A stretch of 64,000 bases of DNA from Ktedonosporobacter rubrisoli (lineage in GTDB: Bacteria; Chloroflexota; Ktedonobacteria; Ktedonobacterales; Ktedonobacteraceae): positions 620,001-684,000 of the forward strand of contig NZ_CP035758.1 in NCBI RefSeq assembly GCF_004208415.1. Direction: 5' to 3'. Below the pieces are notes generated by a model that was not told where the DNA came from, searched no databases, and saw only the letters and a list, made by a program, of their open reading frames with translations. This document shows positions 28,131-36,842 of this stretch, piece after piece. The translations under genes and the position numbers were made by a program. Numbering within the stretch: position 1 is the stretch's first letter; each line of letters starts with the position of its first letter.

Positions 28131-28289
28131 TTAGCCTAAAAATGTTCGGCAGCCGCCTCCGCAGGAATGCGTCACGACCTCCGCTTCAGAGCTCCTTGCG
28201 TCCCGGATCTCAACACGGACGTCCAGATCAAAAAGCCTTTCCTTTCCCTCTTCCTCTCTCCGTGCTCTCTCCTCATCCCGATTTTCCAT
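28131..28289 (-). CDS. Putative class I lanthipeptide-like precursor (FDLD-box leader)
   Basis: Small 52-residue peptide gene. AAGGAG sits 7-8 bases before the ATG at 28289. The first 19 residues are highly charged (MENRDEERARREEEGKERL). They are followed by FDLDVRVEI (residues 20-28), which matches the FNLD/FxLD box recognised by class I lanthipeptide dehydratases. The C-terminal part holds Ser33, Ser34, Thr40, Ser42, Cys43, Cys47 and Thr49 (THSCGGGCRTFLG to the stop), enough for one or two lanthionine or methyllanthionine rings. No LanB, LanC or LanM homologue is in the window, so enzymes would act in trans. It is downstream of the TetR gene on the same strand, 228 bp away. A chance frame is possible, but the ribosome site, leader box and Cys placement together argue against it. 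Confidence 0.66.
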   Translation of the reverse strand: MENRDEERARREEEGKERLFDLDVRVEIRDARSSEAEVVTHSCGGGCRTFLG

Positions 28290-28464
28290 ACTTGATCTCC
28301 TTGCTGATCAGATGAACAACTTTCTTGCCTCAGTGAGCAAACCCTGTCTGCCCTTTCTCTAAGGCTATATTGAAAAGCCTTGAGCCGTTTGCCAGGTCAG
28401 CTCCCGTCCATTCTAGAGCAGATTGGCCAATCCAGGCCACGACATTTCCCTGACACTTTCCTGA

Positions 28465-28491
28465 CATATCACCCTAAAAGAGGGCGATATG
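28465..28491. terminator. Hairpin after the TetR gene
   Basis: CATATC-A-CCCT and AGGG-C-GATATG form a 10-bp stem with one mismatch and a 5-base loop, 26 bp past the TetR stop. It lies between the TetR gene and the lanthipeptide-like gene, so it could terminate the former or act as an attenuator. Confidence 0.4.
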
Positions 28492-28516
28492 TTGCTGGAG
28501 ACGCCAGGAAGCTAAT

Positions 28517-29155
28517 TCAATCTCTGGTAGGGATACCGAGTGCTAACAGGTCGAGACCAGCCGTGACCATAGTAGAGAGACCAGCATGAATCTCCTCGGA
28601 AGATTCGCCTTTTAAGCGCCGCCTCGCGTATTCCGCAAAGATCCTCGAATAAAGAGTCAGGATCAGATCCGCAACGAGGCGAGGCACGATATCATCCAAT
28701 TCTGTACCCATGTCTTCGGCAAGGGCATGGGCCAGATCCTCTTCAATAAACTCAGTCATTTGCCGACCCCGAGCCTGCAGGGCAGGACTTTCCCGAATCA
28801 CCCTGAGGACCTGCTGCCGCGTAGAATCTTGCTCTGGGGACGGCATCGCTTTTATAGGTTCGAGGCTGCCGAGCAGCAATTGGCGCAGAAAGGTGAGCAA
28901 TGCTTGGCCTTTCTCACGCTGCCTAACGATTCCGGCCAGGGAAGCCTCCATAGGTTGATTGAGTCCAAAAAAGAGGTCCTCTTTAGTCGGAAAATAATTG
29001 TAGACGGTATTTACCGCCACATCAGCCGCTTCAGCTACTTCGGCCACTGTCACCTGCTCAAAGCCACGCTCAATAAAGAGCTCTAAAGCCACTCTTGCGA
29101 TCTTCTCCCGTGTCTGCTGCTTTTTGCGCTCACGTCGTCCTGGTGTCTGTTTCAT
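28517..29155 (-). CDS. TetR/AcrR-family regulator
   Basis: Dimeric repressor of 212 residues. The N-terminal HTH reads TREKIARVALELFIERGFEQ, VTVAEVAEAADVAVNTVYNY and FPTKEDLF, typical of TetR. The C-terminal ligand domain is unspecific. The ATG at 29155 is chosen because the longer frame (29215) would run into the promoter of the divergent monooxygenase. It is divergent from the FAD monooxygenase, with a strong promoter and a near-palindrome between them, so it very likely represses both. Confidence 0.9.
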   Translation of the reverse strand: MKQTPGRRERKKQQTREKIARVALELFIERGFEQVTVAEVAEAADVAVNTVYNYFPTKEDLFFGLNQPMEASLAGIVRQREKGQALLTFLRQLLLGSLEPIKAMPSPEQDSTRQQVLRVIRESPALQARGRQMTEFIEEDLAHALAEDMGTELDDIVPRLVADLILTLYSRIFAEYARRRLKGESSEEIHAGLSTMVTAGLDLLALGIPTRD

Positions 29156-29198
29156 AAGCACATTATAGTTCTTTTTGCAGTGGTCTGCAAGATTGGGG

Positions 29199-29227
29199 TT
29201 GACTTCTTTCTGCACATTACATATAAT
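29199..29227 (+). promoter_or_regulatory. Sigma-70-type promoter for the FAD monooxygenase
   Basis: TTGACT (29199-29204), a 17-base spacer and TATAAT (29222-29227). Transcription would start near 29234, about 57 bases before the preferred ATG at 29291. Confidence 0.7.
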
Positions 29228-29233
29228 TACATC

Positions 29234-29251
29234 GACTTAAAAATTTATGTC
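29234..29251. promoter_or_regulatory. Candidate TetR operator
   Basis: GACTTAAAAATTTATGTC is an almost perfect dyad located just after the -10 box, where a bound repressor would block the monooxygenase promoter. Assignment to the adjacent TetR protein is an inference from position. Confidence 0.45.
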
Positions 29252-29290
29252 AATTCAAAAATACATGAAGTGCAGAAAGGAAGCACAATA

Positions 29291-30895
29291 ATGGCAGATG
29301 TCTCTGTCCCGGTTTTGATCGTTGGGGCCGGACCAACCGGTCTCTCAACCGCGCTCTTTCTGGCGCAGCAACAGATCACGTATATGCTCATTGAGCAACA
29401 TCCAGGCACAGCGATCCATCCCCGACCGGTTGGCCTGGGAGCGCGGACGATGGAGATATTTCGGGCGCTAGGGCTGGAAGAGAGCGTCAGGAAAGCCGCC
29501 GAACCGCTCAGCAGGAGCCGAGGGGAAATTTTTGTTGAGACCCTTGCCTCCGCCAACATGGCACAAGTCAAACGCCTGAACCTTGATGGGAAAGATCTTG
29601 AGACATTCGACCAAATGAAAGAAGTAGAGAAGGCTATCAGTCCGGCCGCAGGCTGTCTGTGTAATCAGGCTGCTCTGGAGCCCGTGTTGTTTGAAGCGGC
29701 GCGGGAACGAGGGGGAGATCTGCGCCTTCAGACTGAATTGCTGTCTTTTGAGCAAGATGAGACGGGCGTGACGGCTCTCGTTGTGGATCGCAAGACGGGA
29801 GTGCAGCAGCGTATTAGTGCTGACTACCTGGTTGCAGCGGATGGAGCTCATAGCCTTGCACTGCATACCCTTGCAATCCCGACGAAAAGCTTTACGTTGT
29901 CAAAGCTCCATACACTCGCGATTGACTTTCGTGCAGACCTGAGCGAGCTGGTACGAGGCCACGAGTTTATACTCTGTACGATAGAGACCCCTGAAGCTCA
30001 GGGCCTGCTCATGGCAGTCAATAATAGTGATCGCTGGCTTTTTCAGATGCCCGGATATCTCGAAAATGGAGAGTTGAAGGTCCCATCGCCCAAACGCTGC
30101 CAGGAGCTAGTGCGCAAAGCTATCGGGATACCTGATCTCGCGGTAGAAATCATGGGTATTCTCCCCTGGAAGCCGCAGGAGAGGCTGGCTGAGTGCTACC
30201 AGGTTGGGCGAGTTTTCCTGGCTGGCGACGCGGCCCATATCATCCTACCCACAGGTGGCGTTGGTGCGAATCTGGGCATCCAGGATGGCCAGAACCTTGC
30301 CTGGAAGCTGGCCGCCGTTCTCAAGGGTTACGCTGATTCCACCTTGCTCTCGACCTACGAGACGGAAAGGCGTCATGTGGCAGGCTTTGCTGCCGAGCAG
30401 GAAGAGATCACCGACCGAGAAAAAACCACTGATAACGAACTACAGGCTCGCTTCGGATTCTACGCCTCGTCAGCTGTGCTCTCAGATGGAGAAGGAATCA
30501 CACAAGACTATACGGAGCTGAAAGGGCAGTCCGGCTCACGTGTACCTCACCTGTGGGTAGAATATCAGGGCCGATGCATCTCAACTCTTGATATTACCAG
30601 TCGTCATTTCGTCCTGCTAACCGGCTCAGAAGGGAGAGGCTGGCAACAGGCTGCGCAGGGATGTGCTGCTCACTTTGGCATCGAGCTGCCCGCCTATCGT
30701 GTTGGTTCTGAAGGAGAGCTTTTAGCAAGCAAGGAGAGCTGGCAACAAGCGACCGGCCTGCCTGATCATGGCATGCTCCTGGTTCGGCCTGACGGCTTTG
30801 TGGCGGCTCGTGTGAGCGCCCCTGATGAGGATAAGGGTCGGCAGCTTATGGGAATACTCTCGGCGTTACATTTATGTTCGAGGGTGCACACTTAA
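29291..30895 (+). CDS. FAD-dependent aromatic monooxygenase
   Basis: Flavoprotein hydroxylase of the PheA/TetX-like group A class, 534 residues. It has the N-terminal FAD motif VLIVGAGPTGLSTALFLAQQ, the HPRPVGLGARTMEIFRALGL segment, the DG motif YLVAADGAHS and the second FAD motif RVFLAGDAAHIILPTGGVGA. A C-terminal thioredoxin-like domain (residues 400-534) is typical of phenol and polyketide hydroxylases. It hydroxylates an aromatic substrate with NAD(P)H and oxygen. AAAGGAAG precedes the ATG at 29291. The divergent TetR gene probably controls it. Confidence 0.9.
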   Translation: MADVSVPVLIVGAGPTGLSTALFLAQQQITYMLIEQHPGTAIHPRPVGLGARTMEIFRALGLEESVRKAAEPLSRSRGEIFVETLASANMAQVKRLNLDGKDLETFDQMKEVEKAISPAAGCLCNQAALEPVLFEAARERGGDLRLQTELLSFEQDETGVTALVVDRKTGVQQRISADYLVAADGAHSLALHTLAIPTKSFTLSKLHTLAIDFRADLSELVRGHEFILCTIETPEAQGLLMAVNNSDRWLFQMPGYLENGELKVPSPKRCQELVRKAIGIPDLAVEIMGILPWKPQERLAECYQVGRVFLAGDAAHIILPTGGVGANLGIQDGQNLAWKLAAVLKGYADSTLLSTYETERRHVAGFAAEQEEITDREKTTDNELQARFGFYASSAVLSDGEGITQDYTELKGQSGSRVPHLWVEYQGRCISTLDITSRHFVLLTGSEGRGWQQAAQGCAAHFGIELPAYRVGSEGELLASKESWQQATGLPDHGMLLVRPDGFVAARVSAPDEDKGRQLMGILSALHLCSRVHT

Positions 30896-31267
30896 AGAAA
30901 GGTTGGAGAGCAACAAAGAAAAACATCTCTTGCGAAAAGTTATTCTACTATTATGAGCCAGATCCCTCAGAGAGAAGGAGCTTAATAGAATAATGAGCAG
31001 GAAACCAGATATCAGGGAGGAATATAGACAATATATTACTTATCTATGATATACTTATTCAGAGTGTATTTCCAGAAAGGATAAGGGTAAGAGGGATAAA
31101 CATCAAACTTATCCTCCCCGAGATTTCTGTCCTCTTTCTCTAGCTAAGCTGTGTGACGCTTAAGAAAGAGGTTTTCCGCTACACGTGGGAGTTAGGCTTT
31201 ATTGTACCGTCTATACAGACGAGAACAGGCCTTCACCAAAGCAGCAGAGGAAGTAAGAGACTTGGCC

Positions 31268-33766
31268 ATGATGAAGAAGCCACTACCAAATGACCACCTG
31301 CGTACAGCGCGCAAGGCCATGCACCTCTCCCGCAAGCGCTTAGCTGAGCTGCTCGGTACACAAGAGAGAGCCATCGAACGTTGGGAAAGAGGCGAGAAGC
31401 AGCCGTCTCCGCTCTGGCGTGACACGTTATGCAAATTCTTTCAAAGCACGCCTGAGAAACTAGGCCTTCTGGAAGCCCAGCCGCCTTCAATTTACGATCC
31501 GATGATCCCTGCCCTTCCCTCTATTCCGCTTATTGGGCGAAACACTGATCTGGCACAGCTCAAAGCCCGATTACTCCCGGGCAACAATGTGGCCCTGACA
31601 GCCCTGCATGGTCTACCAGGCATCGGTAAGACGGCAATGGCCATCGCATTGGCCCACGATACAGAATTGCGTGCTCTCTTCCCAGGGGGCATCCTGTGGG
31701 CCGGCCTTGGTCCGCAATCCAACATCCCGGCGACCTTAAGCCGTTGGGGAGCGCTGCTAGGGATCGCGTCTTCCGAACGGGAGCAATTACACGATCAAAA
31801 AGGCTGGGCTGCAGCTCTCCACCAGATAATTGCCCAACGGCATATCTTTCTGGTCATTGATGATGCCTGGAAGCTTGAAGATGTGCTGGCCCTCAAAGTC
31901 GGAGGTCCTAATTGCGCGCACCTGGTCACTACTCGCTTTCCTCCCATTGCCGCATCCATTACCACCGAGCCTCCCTTTGTCATGAAAGTCTTGGGAACAC
32001 AGGAGAGCATGTTGCTGCTCCAACGCCTGGCCCCCAGCGTCATCAGTGAGGAAGGTGGCGTCCTTGATCTTGTGCAGGCAGTTGGAGGCCTGCCTCTCGC
32101 GCTCACTCTCATGGGCAATTATTTGCGCAAACAGGCATTTAGTGGTCAGAAACGTCACATTGCCAGCGCATTGCAACGTTTGAGCAGCGCCAATGAGCGC
32201 TTACAAATCACGCAGCCGCGCGACCCCTGGCTGCAGCCTTCTCCTCTTCCCGCTCAGACCTCGCTACATTCGGCCATTGCTGTCTCGGATCAATTTCTGC
32301 CACCCCAGGCCCGTACAGCTCTATACGCGCTAGCCGTTTTTCCCTCCAGGCCCCATAGCTTCACAGAGCAGGCGGCCCTGGCGGTAGCATCTACCACGGT
32401 TGAGGTGCTCGACCTATTGATTGATGCTGGCCTACTTGAAAGCAGTGGCTCGGGTCGCTACAGCCTCCACCAGACCATCACCGACTACGGACGCCTCCAT
32501 ATCAGCGATAGCTTGCCTTACGAGCGCTTGATCACATTTGTAATCAAATTTCTGGAAATCCACAAAAAAGATTGGGAGCAACTTGAGCGCGAAAGCGATA
32601 TGATTCTAGTTGCGCTGGAAAAGGCCTATGAGCTGGATAAAAAAGCCGAGCTGATCCTGATGACGCTGGCCTACGCGCCTTTTTTGATGACGCACGGGCT
32701 TTATGCACAGGCTGAGTTGCATCTTCGTAGGGCACATGCCTCCGCGATCCAGCAAGGAGACCTGCAAGCCACCATAAGCATGCTCAGGTTCCTTGGCGAG
32801 ATTGCTCCCCACCAGGGAAATTTAGGCCAGGCTCAGATTCCCTTGCAAGAGGGCCTGAAGCTGGCCCGGCAGCTTGGCAACAAAGCTGAAATGAGCGCTT
32901 TGCTCAGCGATCTCGGCTGGGTGGCAGAAAAGCAAGGAAATCTCAGACAGGCAGAAACATACTTGCAAGAGGGTTTGGAGCTCGCCCGCCAGAACGCTGA
33001 CCGCGAAGGCATTTGTGGCCTTCTTCGAGGTCTTAGCTCAGTTGCTATCTCTAAGGGGGACATCGCCCAGGCCGAGGTATATGCGCAAGAGGGCCTGGAA
33101 CTGGCCCGGCAGGTCGCAGACCCGGACCATATCTGCTGGCTACTCATTATTCTCGCAGGAGCAATATATGAGCGAGGACGCTTCACACAAGCTGAGAAAT
33201 ACTGCCTGGAAGCTTTAGAGCTCGCACGACGTAGCAGCTATCGTGAGAGGATCTGTCTGCTGCTAGCCAATCTAGGGGAGATTGCAAGCGAGCTGGGAAA
33301 ACATATCCAGGCTGAGCAATATCTGAGAGAAGGCCTGGAACTTGCGCGCCAGATGCAGCATCCAGAGAGAACCTGCCAGTTACTATGCACTATTGGCATA
33401 ATAGCTGACAGGCAAGGAAACGGCACTCAAGCCGAAGCCTACTTGCAAGAAGGCCTGAAGCTGGCTTGCCAGATTGGCACTCCCGATGTAATTGCTAATA
33501 CGTTGTATGAGTATGGAAATCTATGCCTTGCCCAACAGCGTGCAGCAGAAGCAAACAAGCGCTTTCATGAAATGTTGAATAGTATTCCAGAGGGCAATCA
33601 ACGTCTCAACGCTCTGGCTAAGTATGGCCTGGCCCGCACTGCTCTCTTGCAGGGAGATCTACAGACAGCCCATGATGCGGGCCGGGCCAGCGCGGCTATA
33701 TTGGCGGCTATCGGCCATCGCCAGGCTCAGGAAGTTCAGCAATGGCTGCAGGCCCTTCCGCAATGA
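31268..33766 (+). CDS. XRE-NB-ARC-TPR regulator
   Basis: STAND-class protein of about 832 residues. An XRE helix-turn-helix occupies the first 65 residues (LRTARKAMHLSRKRLAELLG, IERWERGEKQPSPLWRD). An NB-ARC ATPase follows: LIGRNTDLAQL, Walker A GLPGIGKTAMAIAL at about 115-128, Walker B FLVIDDAW, and GGLPLALTLMGNYL. After a winged-helix-like segment come at least six TPR units of exactly 40 residues. The frame opens at 31202, but the ATG at 31268 (or 31271) has GAGGAAG upstream and gives the normal domain start. It probably senses a ligand through the repeats; targets are unknown. The 30896-31267 gap has no other recognisable gene. Confidence 0.88.
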   Translation: MMKKPLPNDHLRTARKAMHLSRKRLAELLGTQERAIERWERGEKQPSPLWRDTLCKFFQSTPEKLGLLEAQPPSIYDPMIPALPSIPLIGRNTDLAQLKARLLPGNNVALTALHGLPGIGKTAMAIALAHDTELRALFPGGILWAGLGPQSNIPATLSRWGALLGIASSEREQLHDQKGWAAALHQIIAQRHIFLVIDDAWKLEDVLALKVGGPNCAHLVTTRFPPIAASITTEPPFVMKVLGTQESMLLLQRLAPSVISEEGGVLDLVQAVGGLPLALTLMGNYLRKQAFSGQKRHIASALQRLSSANERLQITQPRDPWLQPSPLPAQTSLHSAIAVSDQFLPPQARTALYALAVFPSRPHSFTEQAALAVASTTVEVLDLLIDAGLLESSGSGRYSLHQTITDYGRLHISDSLPYERLITFVIKFLEIHKKDWEQLERESDMILVALEKAYELDKKAELILMTLAYAPFLMTHGLYAQAELHLRRAHASAIQQGDLQATISMLRFLGEIAPHQGNLGQAQIPLQEGLKLARQLGNKAEMSALLSDLGWVAEKQGNLRQAETYLQEGLELARQNADREGICGLLRGLSSVAISKGDIAQAEVYAQEGLELARQVADPDHICWLLIILAGAIYERGRFTQAEKYCLEALELARRSSYRERICLLLANLGEIASELGKHIQAEQYLREGLELARQMQHPERTCQLLCTIGIIADRQGNGTQAEAYLQEGLKLACQIGTPDVIANTLYEYGNLCLAQQRAAEANKRFHEMLNSIPEGNQRLNALAKYGLARTALLQGDLQTAHDAGRASAAILAAIGHRQAQEVQQWLQALPQ
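32821..33540 (+). repeat. Six tandem 120-bp units encoding TPRs
   Basis: The motif encoding (L)QEGLELARQ recurs at 32846, 32966, 33086, 33206, 33326 and 33446, an exact 120-bp period. Units are diverged but share blocks such as CAAGAGGGCCTGGAACTGG. Expansion by recombination is likely. The repeat is coding, not CRISPR. Confidence 0.85.
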
Positions 33767-33819
33767 ACAGAAAGAGCAACTACTAAAAGTTTGCCTTACA
33801 TTAGAAAGTGCCGTTAAGC

Positions 33820-34680
33820 TCAATTCTTGTCGAAGAAGCTCTCCACGATGTGGACAAATTCCGCTGGCTTCTCCCGCTGTGGCCAGTGCCTGCACTCTTG
33901 CATTATGGCAAGCTCAGCGCCAGAGATAAGCATCTGAGCGCGCTTTGCACAGGCCAGAGGAACGGCTTGGTCCTGTGCGCCATGAATCAGCAGCGTTAGC
34001 GCAGCGATTTCGTGCAGCCTGGTAGTGAAATTACTGCGCAGACCAGACCAGCCAAGCTCCCCTCTCTGCAGCGAGCTAAAGGCTTTTCCAGCCCCAGGCT
34101 CACGAGCCACTTGATAGACTTGCTCAACGAGATCAGCGGAAAGGCGGGCTGGATCGTAAATGAGGTTCGCCAGCAGGCTCCAGCGAATCAGTGCCCGACT
34201 TCTGCCGATCAGCCAGTAGCTCAACTTGTCGAGGAACGGAAGATGCACATAGACATAAGAGAGCCTATACGCCGCTACTTTGTCCTGAATTCCATATGTA
34301 TCGACAAGCACTAATTTCTCTACACGCTCAGGAGCAGCAAGCGTCAGGGCGAGCGCAATAGAGCCTCCCAGCGAAAGCCCTACCAGACTAACCTTCTCTA
34401 GCTGTAGCATATCCAGCAGTTGCGTCACTATCCGCACATAGAACTCAAGAGTGTAGGAGAGATCAGGCCTGGAACTTTGCCCATAACCAGGCAAATCAAG
34501 GGCAAAGATGCGATGCTGGGCCGCCAACGGTCCCAGCACCTCGCCCCAGGAAAGGACCGCCGAGTCCAGACCTCCTCCATGCAACATGAGCACTGGGGAA
34601 CCGCTGGTTCCTGCCGTGAGGCAGTGAAGGCGTAAGCCATCAATATCTAACCAGATAGCCTGAGAATCAGTGATTGGCAT
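33820..34680 (-). CDS. Alpha/beta-fold hydrolase
   Basis: Alpha/beta hydrolase of 286 residues, cytoplasmic. Oxyanion loop LMLHGGGLDSAVLSW, DLPGYGQSSRPD, nucleophile elbow VGLSLGGSIALAL (Ser), catalytic Asp in LIHGAQDQAVPL, and His in ECRHWPQREKP. The family splits C-C, ester or epoxide bonds; meta-cleavage-type hydrolases look similar. AAGGAG precedes the ATG at 34680. It starts 22 bp after the TetR stop, so TetR and hydrolase form an operon. Confidence 0.88.
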   Translation of the reverse strand: MPITDSQAIWLDIDGLRLHCLTAGTSGSPVLMLHGGGLDSAVLSWGEVLGPLAAQHRIFALDLPGYGQSSRPDLSYTLEFYVRIVTQLLDMLQLEKVSLVGLSLGGSIALALTLAAPERVEKLVLVDTYGIQDKVAAYRLSYVYVHLPFLDKLSYWLIGRSRALIRWSLLANLIYDPARLSADLVEQVYQVAREPGAGKAFSSLQRGELGWSGLRSNFTTRLHEIAALTLLIHGAQDQAVPLACAKRAQMLISGAELAIMQECRHWPQREKPAEFVHIVESFFDKN

Positions 34681-34702
34681 CGGAAAGCCACTCCTTATAC
34701 AG

Positions 34703-35395
34703 CTAAGAGCGCACAAAAGCACTGATCAATTGCGCAAGAAACTCCTGCAAAGCCAACTTTCCCTGCCTGGGGTCCCCTGGCTCATCCGGAGAGAGTGAGC
34801 GCGCGACCATGCGGGCCAGTTCATCCAGGACTTCTTCAAGGGGCGGAACTTCCTCCGCCGGCAGCAGTTCCCCGATCGAGAATAGCCCCACTGAGATGAG
34901 CATAAGCAAATGATTGAGTACCGCATCGGAGACATCAGGGCGAATGAGGCCAGCCGCTTGCAAGCGCTGAACGAGCAGGCGGTTAAGCTCATAGGGAAGA
35001 ACGTGGCGCGCCGGGTCACGCCGCCGCACATACTCGCCCAACACGTGGCTTTCTTTTGTATAGAGCGCACTCATCAGAGGATGGGCTACCAGGGCACGAA
35101 ATCCATGCTGATAGATACCAAACAAGGTGCCTCCTTGCGGATCATCCTGCACTCGTTGCAACCAGTCATTGACCACACCAAGCGTCTCGCGAGCAAGCAA
35201 CGCGCGCAATAATTCTTCTTTACTCTGCCAATAGAGATAGAGCGTGCTTTTAGAGACATTTGCGGCAGCGGCAATATCGCTCATCGTGGTTTTATCATAG
35301 CCGTAGTGCAGAATCAGGCGCGTTGCCGTGACAAGGATGCGCTGACCGCGCTCATCAAGCTTTCCCAGGTCTAGCGGTTGTGGCTGATCTTTCAT
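34703..35395 (-). CDS. TetR/AcrR-family regulator
   Basis: TetR-type repressor of 230 residues. The HTH reads RILVTATRLILHYGYDKTTM, SDIAAAANVSKSTLYLYWQS and KEELLRALL. The C-terminus is alpha-helical with no specific signature. The ATG at 35395 with GGAG seven bases ahead is preferred to the TTG at 35413. It is the first gene of a two-gene operon with the hydrolase and is probably autoregulatory. Confidence 0.9.
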   Translation of the reverse strand: MKDQPQPLDLGKLDERGQRILVTATRLILHYGYDKTTMSDIAAAANVSKSTLYLYWQSKEELLRALLARETLGVVNDWLQRVQDDPQGGTLFGIYQHGFRALVAHPLMSALYTKESHVLGEYVRRRDPARHVLPYELNRLLVQRLQAAGLIRPDVSDAVLNHLLMLISVGLFSIGELLPAEEVPPLEEVLDELARMVARSLSPDEPGDPRQGKLALQEFLAQLISAFVRS

Positions 35396-35519
35396 AGCAT
35401 ACTCCAGTACCAATTAAGCATTCCTAGTATCATGGTACATCGCGAAGTCGTTAGTTGTCAAGGCCAGCAAGAGCTATAAAAATCGTCACAAAGGCCGGGC
35501 CGAACGCTGTACGAATTGC

Positions 35520-35915
35520 TCAGCTGCTAGTCGTCCAGCGCTCTGGCTGGAGCTTCACCATAACGCGATCGGGCTGTGAGAGCAAGGCCGCCCATTCTTG
35601 TTGCTTTTCGTGGGGAACGTAGCGCCTGACGATCTGCTCAACCAGAGCAGTAAAATCGTGCTCAATAATATGTGCCTTGCCGTAAGCAGCAGCAAAGTCG
35701 GCGCCATCGTAGACGATCAACGAGATAGCTGGATCACGTCTGATATTGCGATATGTAGCGCGCGTAGTCAGCGTGCTAAAATAAAAAGCCTCCTCCTGCC
35801 ATATGCACCAGACAGGAGTAGTCTGCGGCGAGCGTCCAGGGCGATTGATAGCGATAGTAGCGGTCTTGCACTGTCTGAGGAGCTCTTGCGTCTTCTGAGA
35901 GATCATTGATTGCAT
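35520..35915 (-). CDS. PPOX-class (split-barrel) flavin/F420-binding protein
   Basis: Small 131-residue member of the pyridoxamine 5'-phosphate oxidase-like split-barrel family. Typical strands are CKTATIAINRPGRSPQTTPV, WCIWQEEAFYFSTL and RNIRRDPAISLIVYDG, with a C-terminal RVMVKLQPERW. Members of this size use FMN, F420 or heme; F420-dependent reductase activity is common in relatives. AAAAGGAAAAGG precedes the ATG. No clear partner gene is adjacent. Confidence 0.83.
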   Translation of the reverse strand: MQSMISQKTQELLRQCKTATIAINRPGRSPQTTPVWCIWQEEAFYFSTLTTRATYRNIRRDPAISLIVYDGADFAAAYGKAHIIEHDFTALVEQIVRRYVPHEKQQEWAALLSQPDRVMVKLQPERWTTSS

Positions 35916-36169
35916 AATCCTTTTCCTTTTTTCCGGGATGCACGGCTAAACTACTTAACCGACAAGGGGCCGATAACACGTTTGCGCTGGCCTATACATC
36001 CCTAACTTTCACATTTAACCGCACAGGAACTGCCTTCCGCTACTCTTCAGTAACAAGCGGGCGGAATTTCCCATACACAAGGTCCTGCATGCCAGGATCG
36101 TGAGCATTACCAATTAACAACGAAAATCAGAGCCAATAGACAGCTATCAAAAAGCTCTCTCATCTCTGT

Positions 36170-36199
36170 TTGACTTTTGGCCCAGGCCTGTCATATACT
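36170..36199 (+). promoter_or_regulatory. Promoter of the P-type ATPase operon
   Basis: TTGACT (36170-36175), an 18-base spacer and TATACT (36194-36199). It implies a leader of about 200 bases before the first gene at 36405. No other gene is visible in the 35916-36404 gap. Confidence 0.6.
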
Positions 36200-36250
36200 A
36201 CATCTTATCTTGTTTATCCCCCTGGAGGGATTCTTGTTTTGCGCGTTCGA

Positions 36251-36275
36251 GAGCGCTTACTTCGTAAGTGCGCTC
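36251..36275 (+). promoter_or_regulatory. Leader hairpin of the P-type ATPase operon
   Basis: GAGCGCTTAC and GTAAGTGCGCTC pair over 10 bp with a 2-base bulge and a TTC loop, inside the long leader. A weaker ACCTC/GAGGT stem follows. A metal-responsive leader or attenuator is possible, but no known riboswitch class was recognised. Confidence 0.35.
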
Positions 36276-36404
36276 ATTCACCTCTGTTTAAAGGCTGAGG
36301 TATTAGATGCTCTTTATGAGAGCAGGAAAATGTAGGGCCACCTTTGGCCAGAAATGTTGAAATGCTTGTAGTGGCATGGAATGTATGATAGGGGAGACAA
36401 AGAC

Positions 36405-36716
36405 ATGGAACCTGAAGATTTTTTAGAGCCCGAAGTTGTGATTACCGCTGCCGTGACTGCCGCTATCTGTTCGCCGCGCGTCCGTAAAGTTGCCCGGCGC
36501 GGCCTTGTCTATGGCATATCAGGGGTATTGCTGGTGGGCGATGCACTTGCCTCTTTTGCCCGCAATGTGGGACAAGGAGTAAAGCAGGCAGAAACAGTAG
36601 TGGCAAATGTGAGCAACCAGGCACAGGAGGTAGCCGTTGGAGTTGCGGCATCCGGCGCCTCTCAGAAGAGAAATCAGAAGGGTACAACGGATAAGGGCGT
36701 AGCAGAGGGTAAATAA
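36405..36716 (+). CDS. Small hydrophobic protein, possible PacL-like partner of the P-type ATPase
   Basis: Protein of 103 residues, first gene of the ATPase operon. An acidic N-terminus (MEPEDFLEPE) is followed by a weakly hydrophobic Ala/Val-rich helix, a basic RVRKVARRG patch, a GISGVLLVGDALASFA helix and an Ala/Gln-rich tail ending in Lys-rich sequence. The layout recalls DUF1490/PacL proteins, small membrane-anchored partners that stabilise P-type metal ATPases in mycobacteria. Homology is not proven from sequence alone. GGGGAG precedes the ATG at 36405. Context is the strongest evidence. Confidence 0.6.
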   Translation: MEPEDFLEPEVVITAAVTAAICSPRVRKVARRGLVYGISGVLLVGDALASFARNVGQGVKQAETVVANVSNQAQEVAVGVAASGASQKRNQKGTTDKGVAEGK

Positions 36717-36842
36717 TAGAGGTTCGTTCCGCGTGAGCAACCAATGTACCTGAAAGCCCTGCCTGCAACAACGTAAGTTATCCACAAGTGCCATCTCTAT
36801 GGTTTTCGTAATGTCTAGAAATTTTATGGAAGAGAAGGCCTT

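Noticed and set aside
28087..28227. 10-bp inverted repeat (TCTGGACGTC and GACGTCCAGA) as a mobile-element end pair
   Set aside because: The right copy lies inside the lanthipeptide-like coding sequence (Leu-Asp-Val codons), and no target duplication is visible.
32821..33540. Regular 120-bp repeat as a possible CRISPR array
   Set aside because: The repeat is translated in one frame as TPR units, without short identical repeats or unique spacers.
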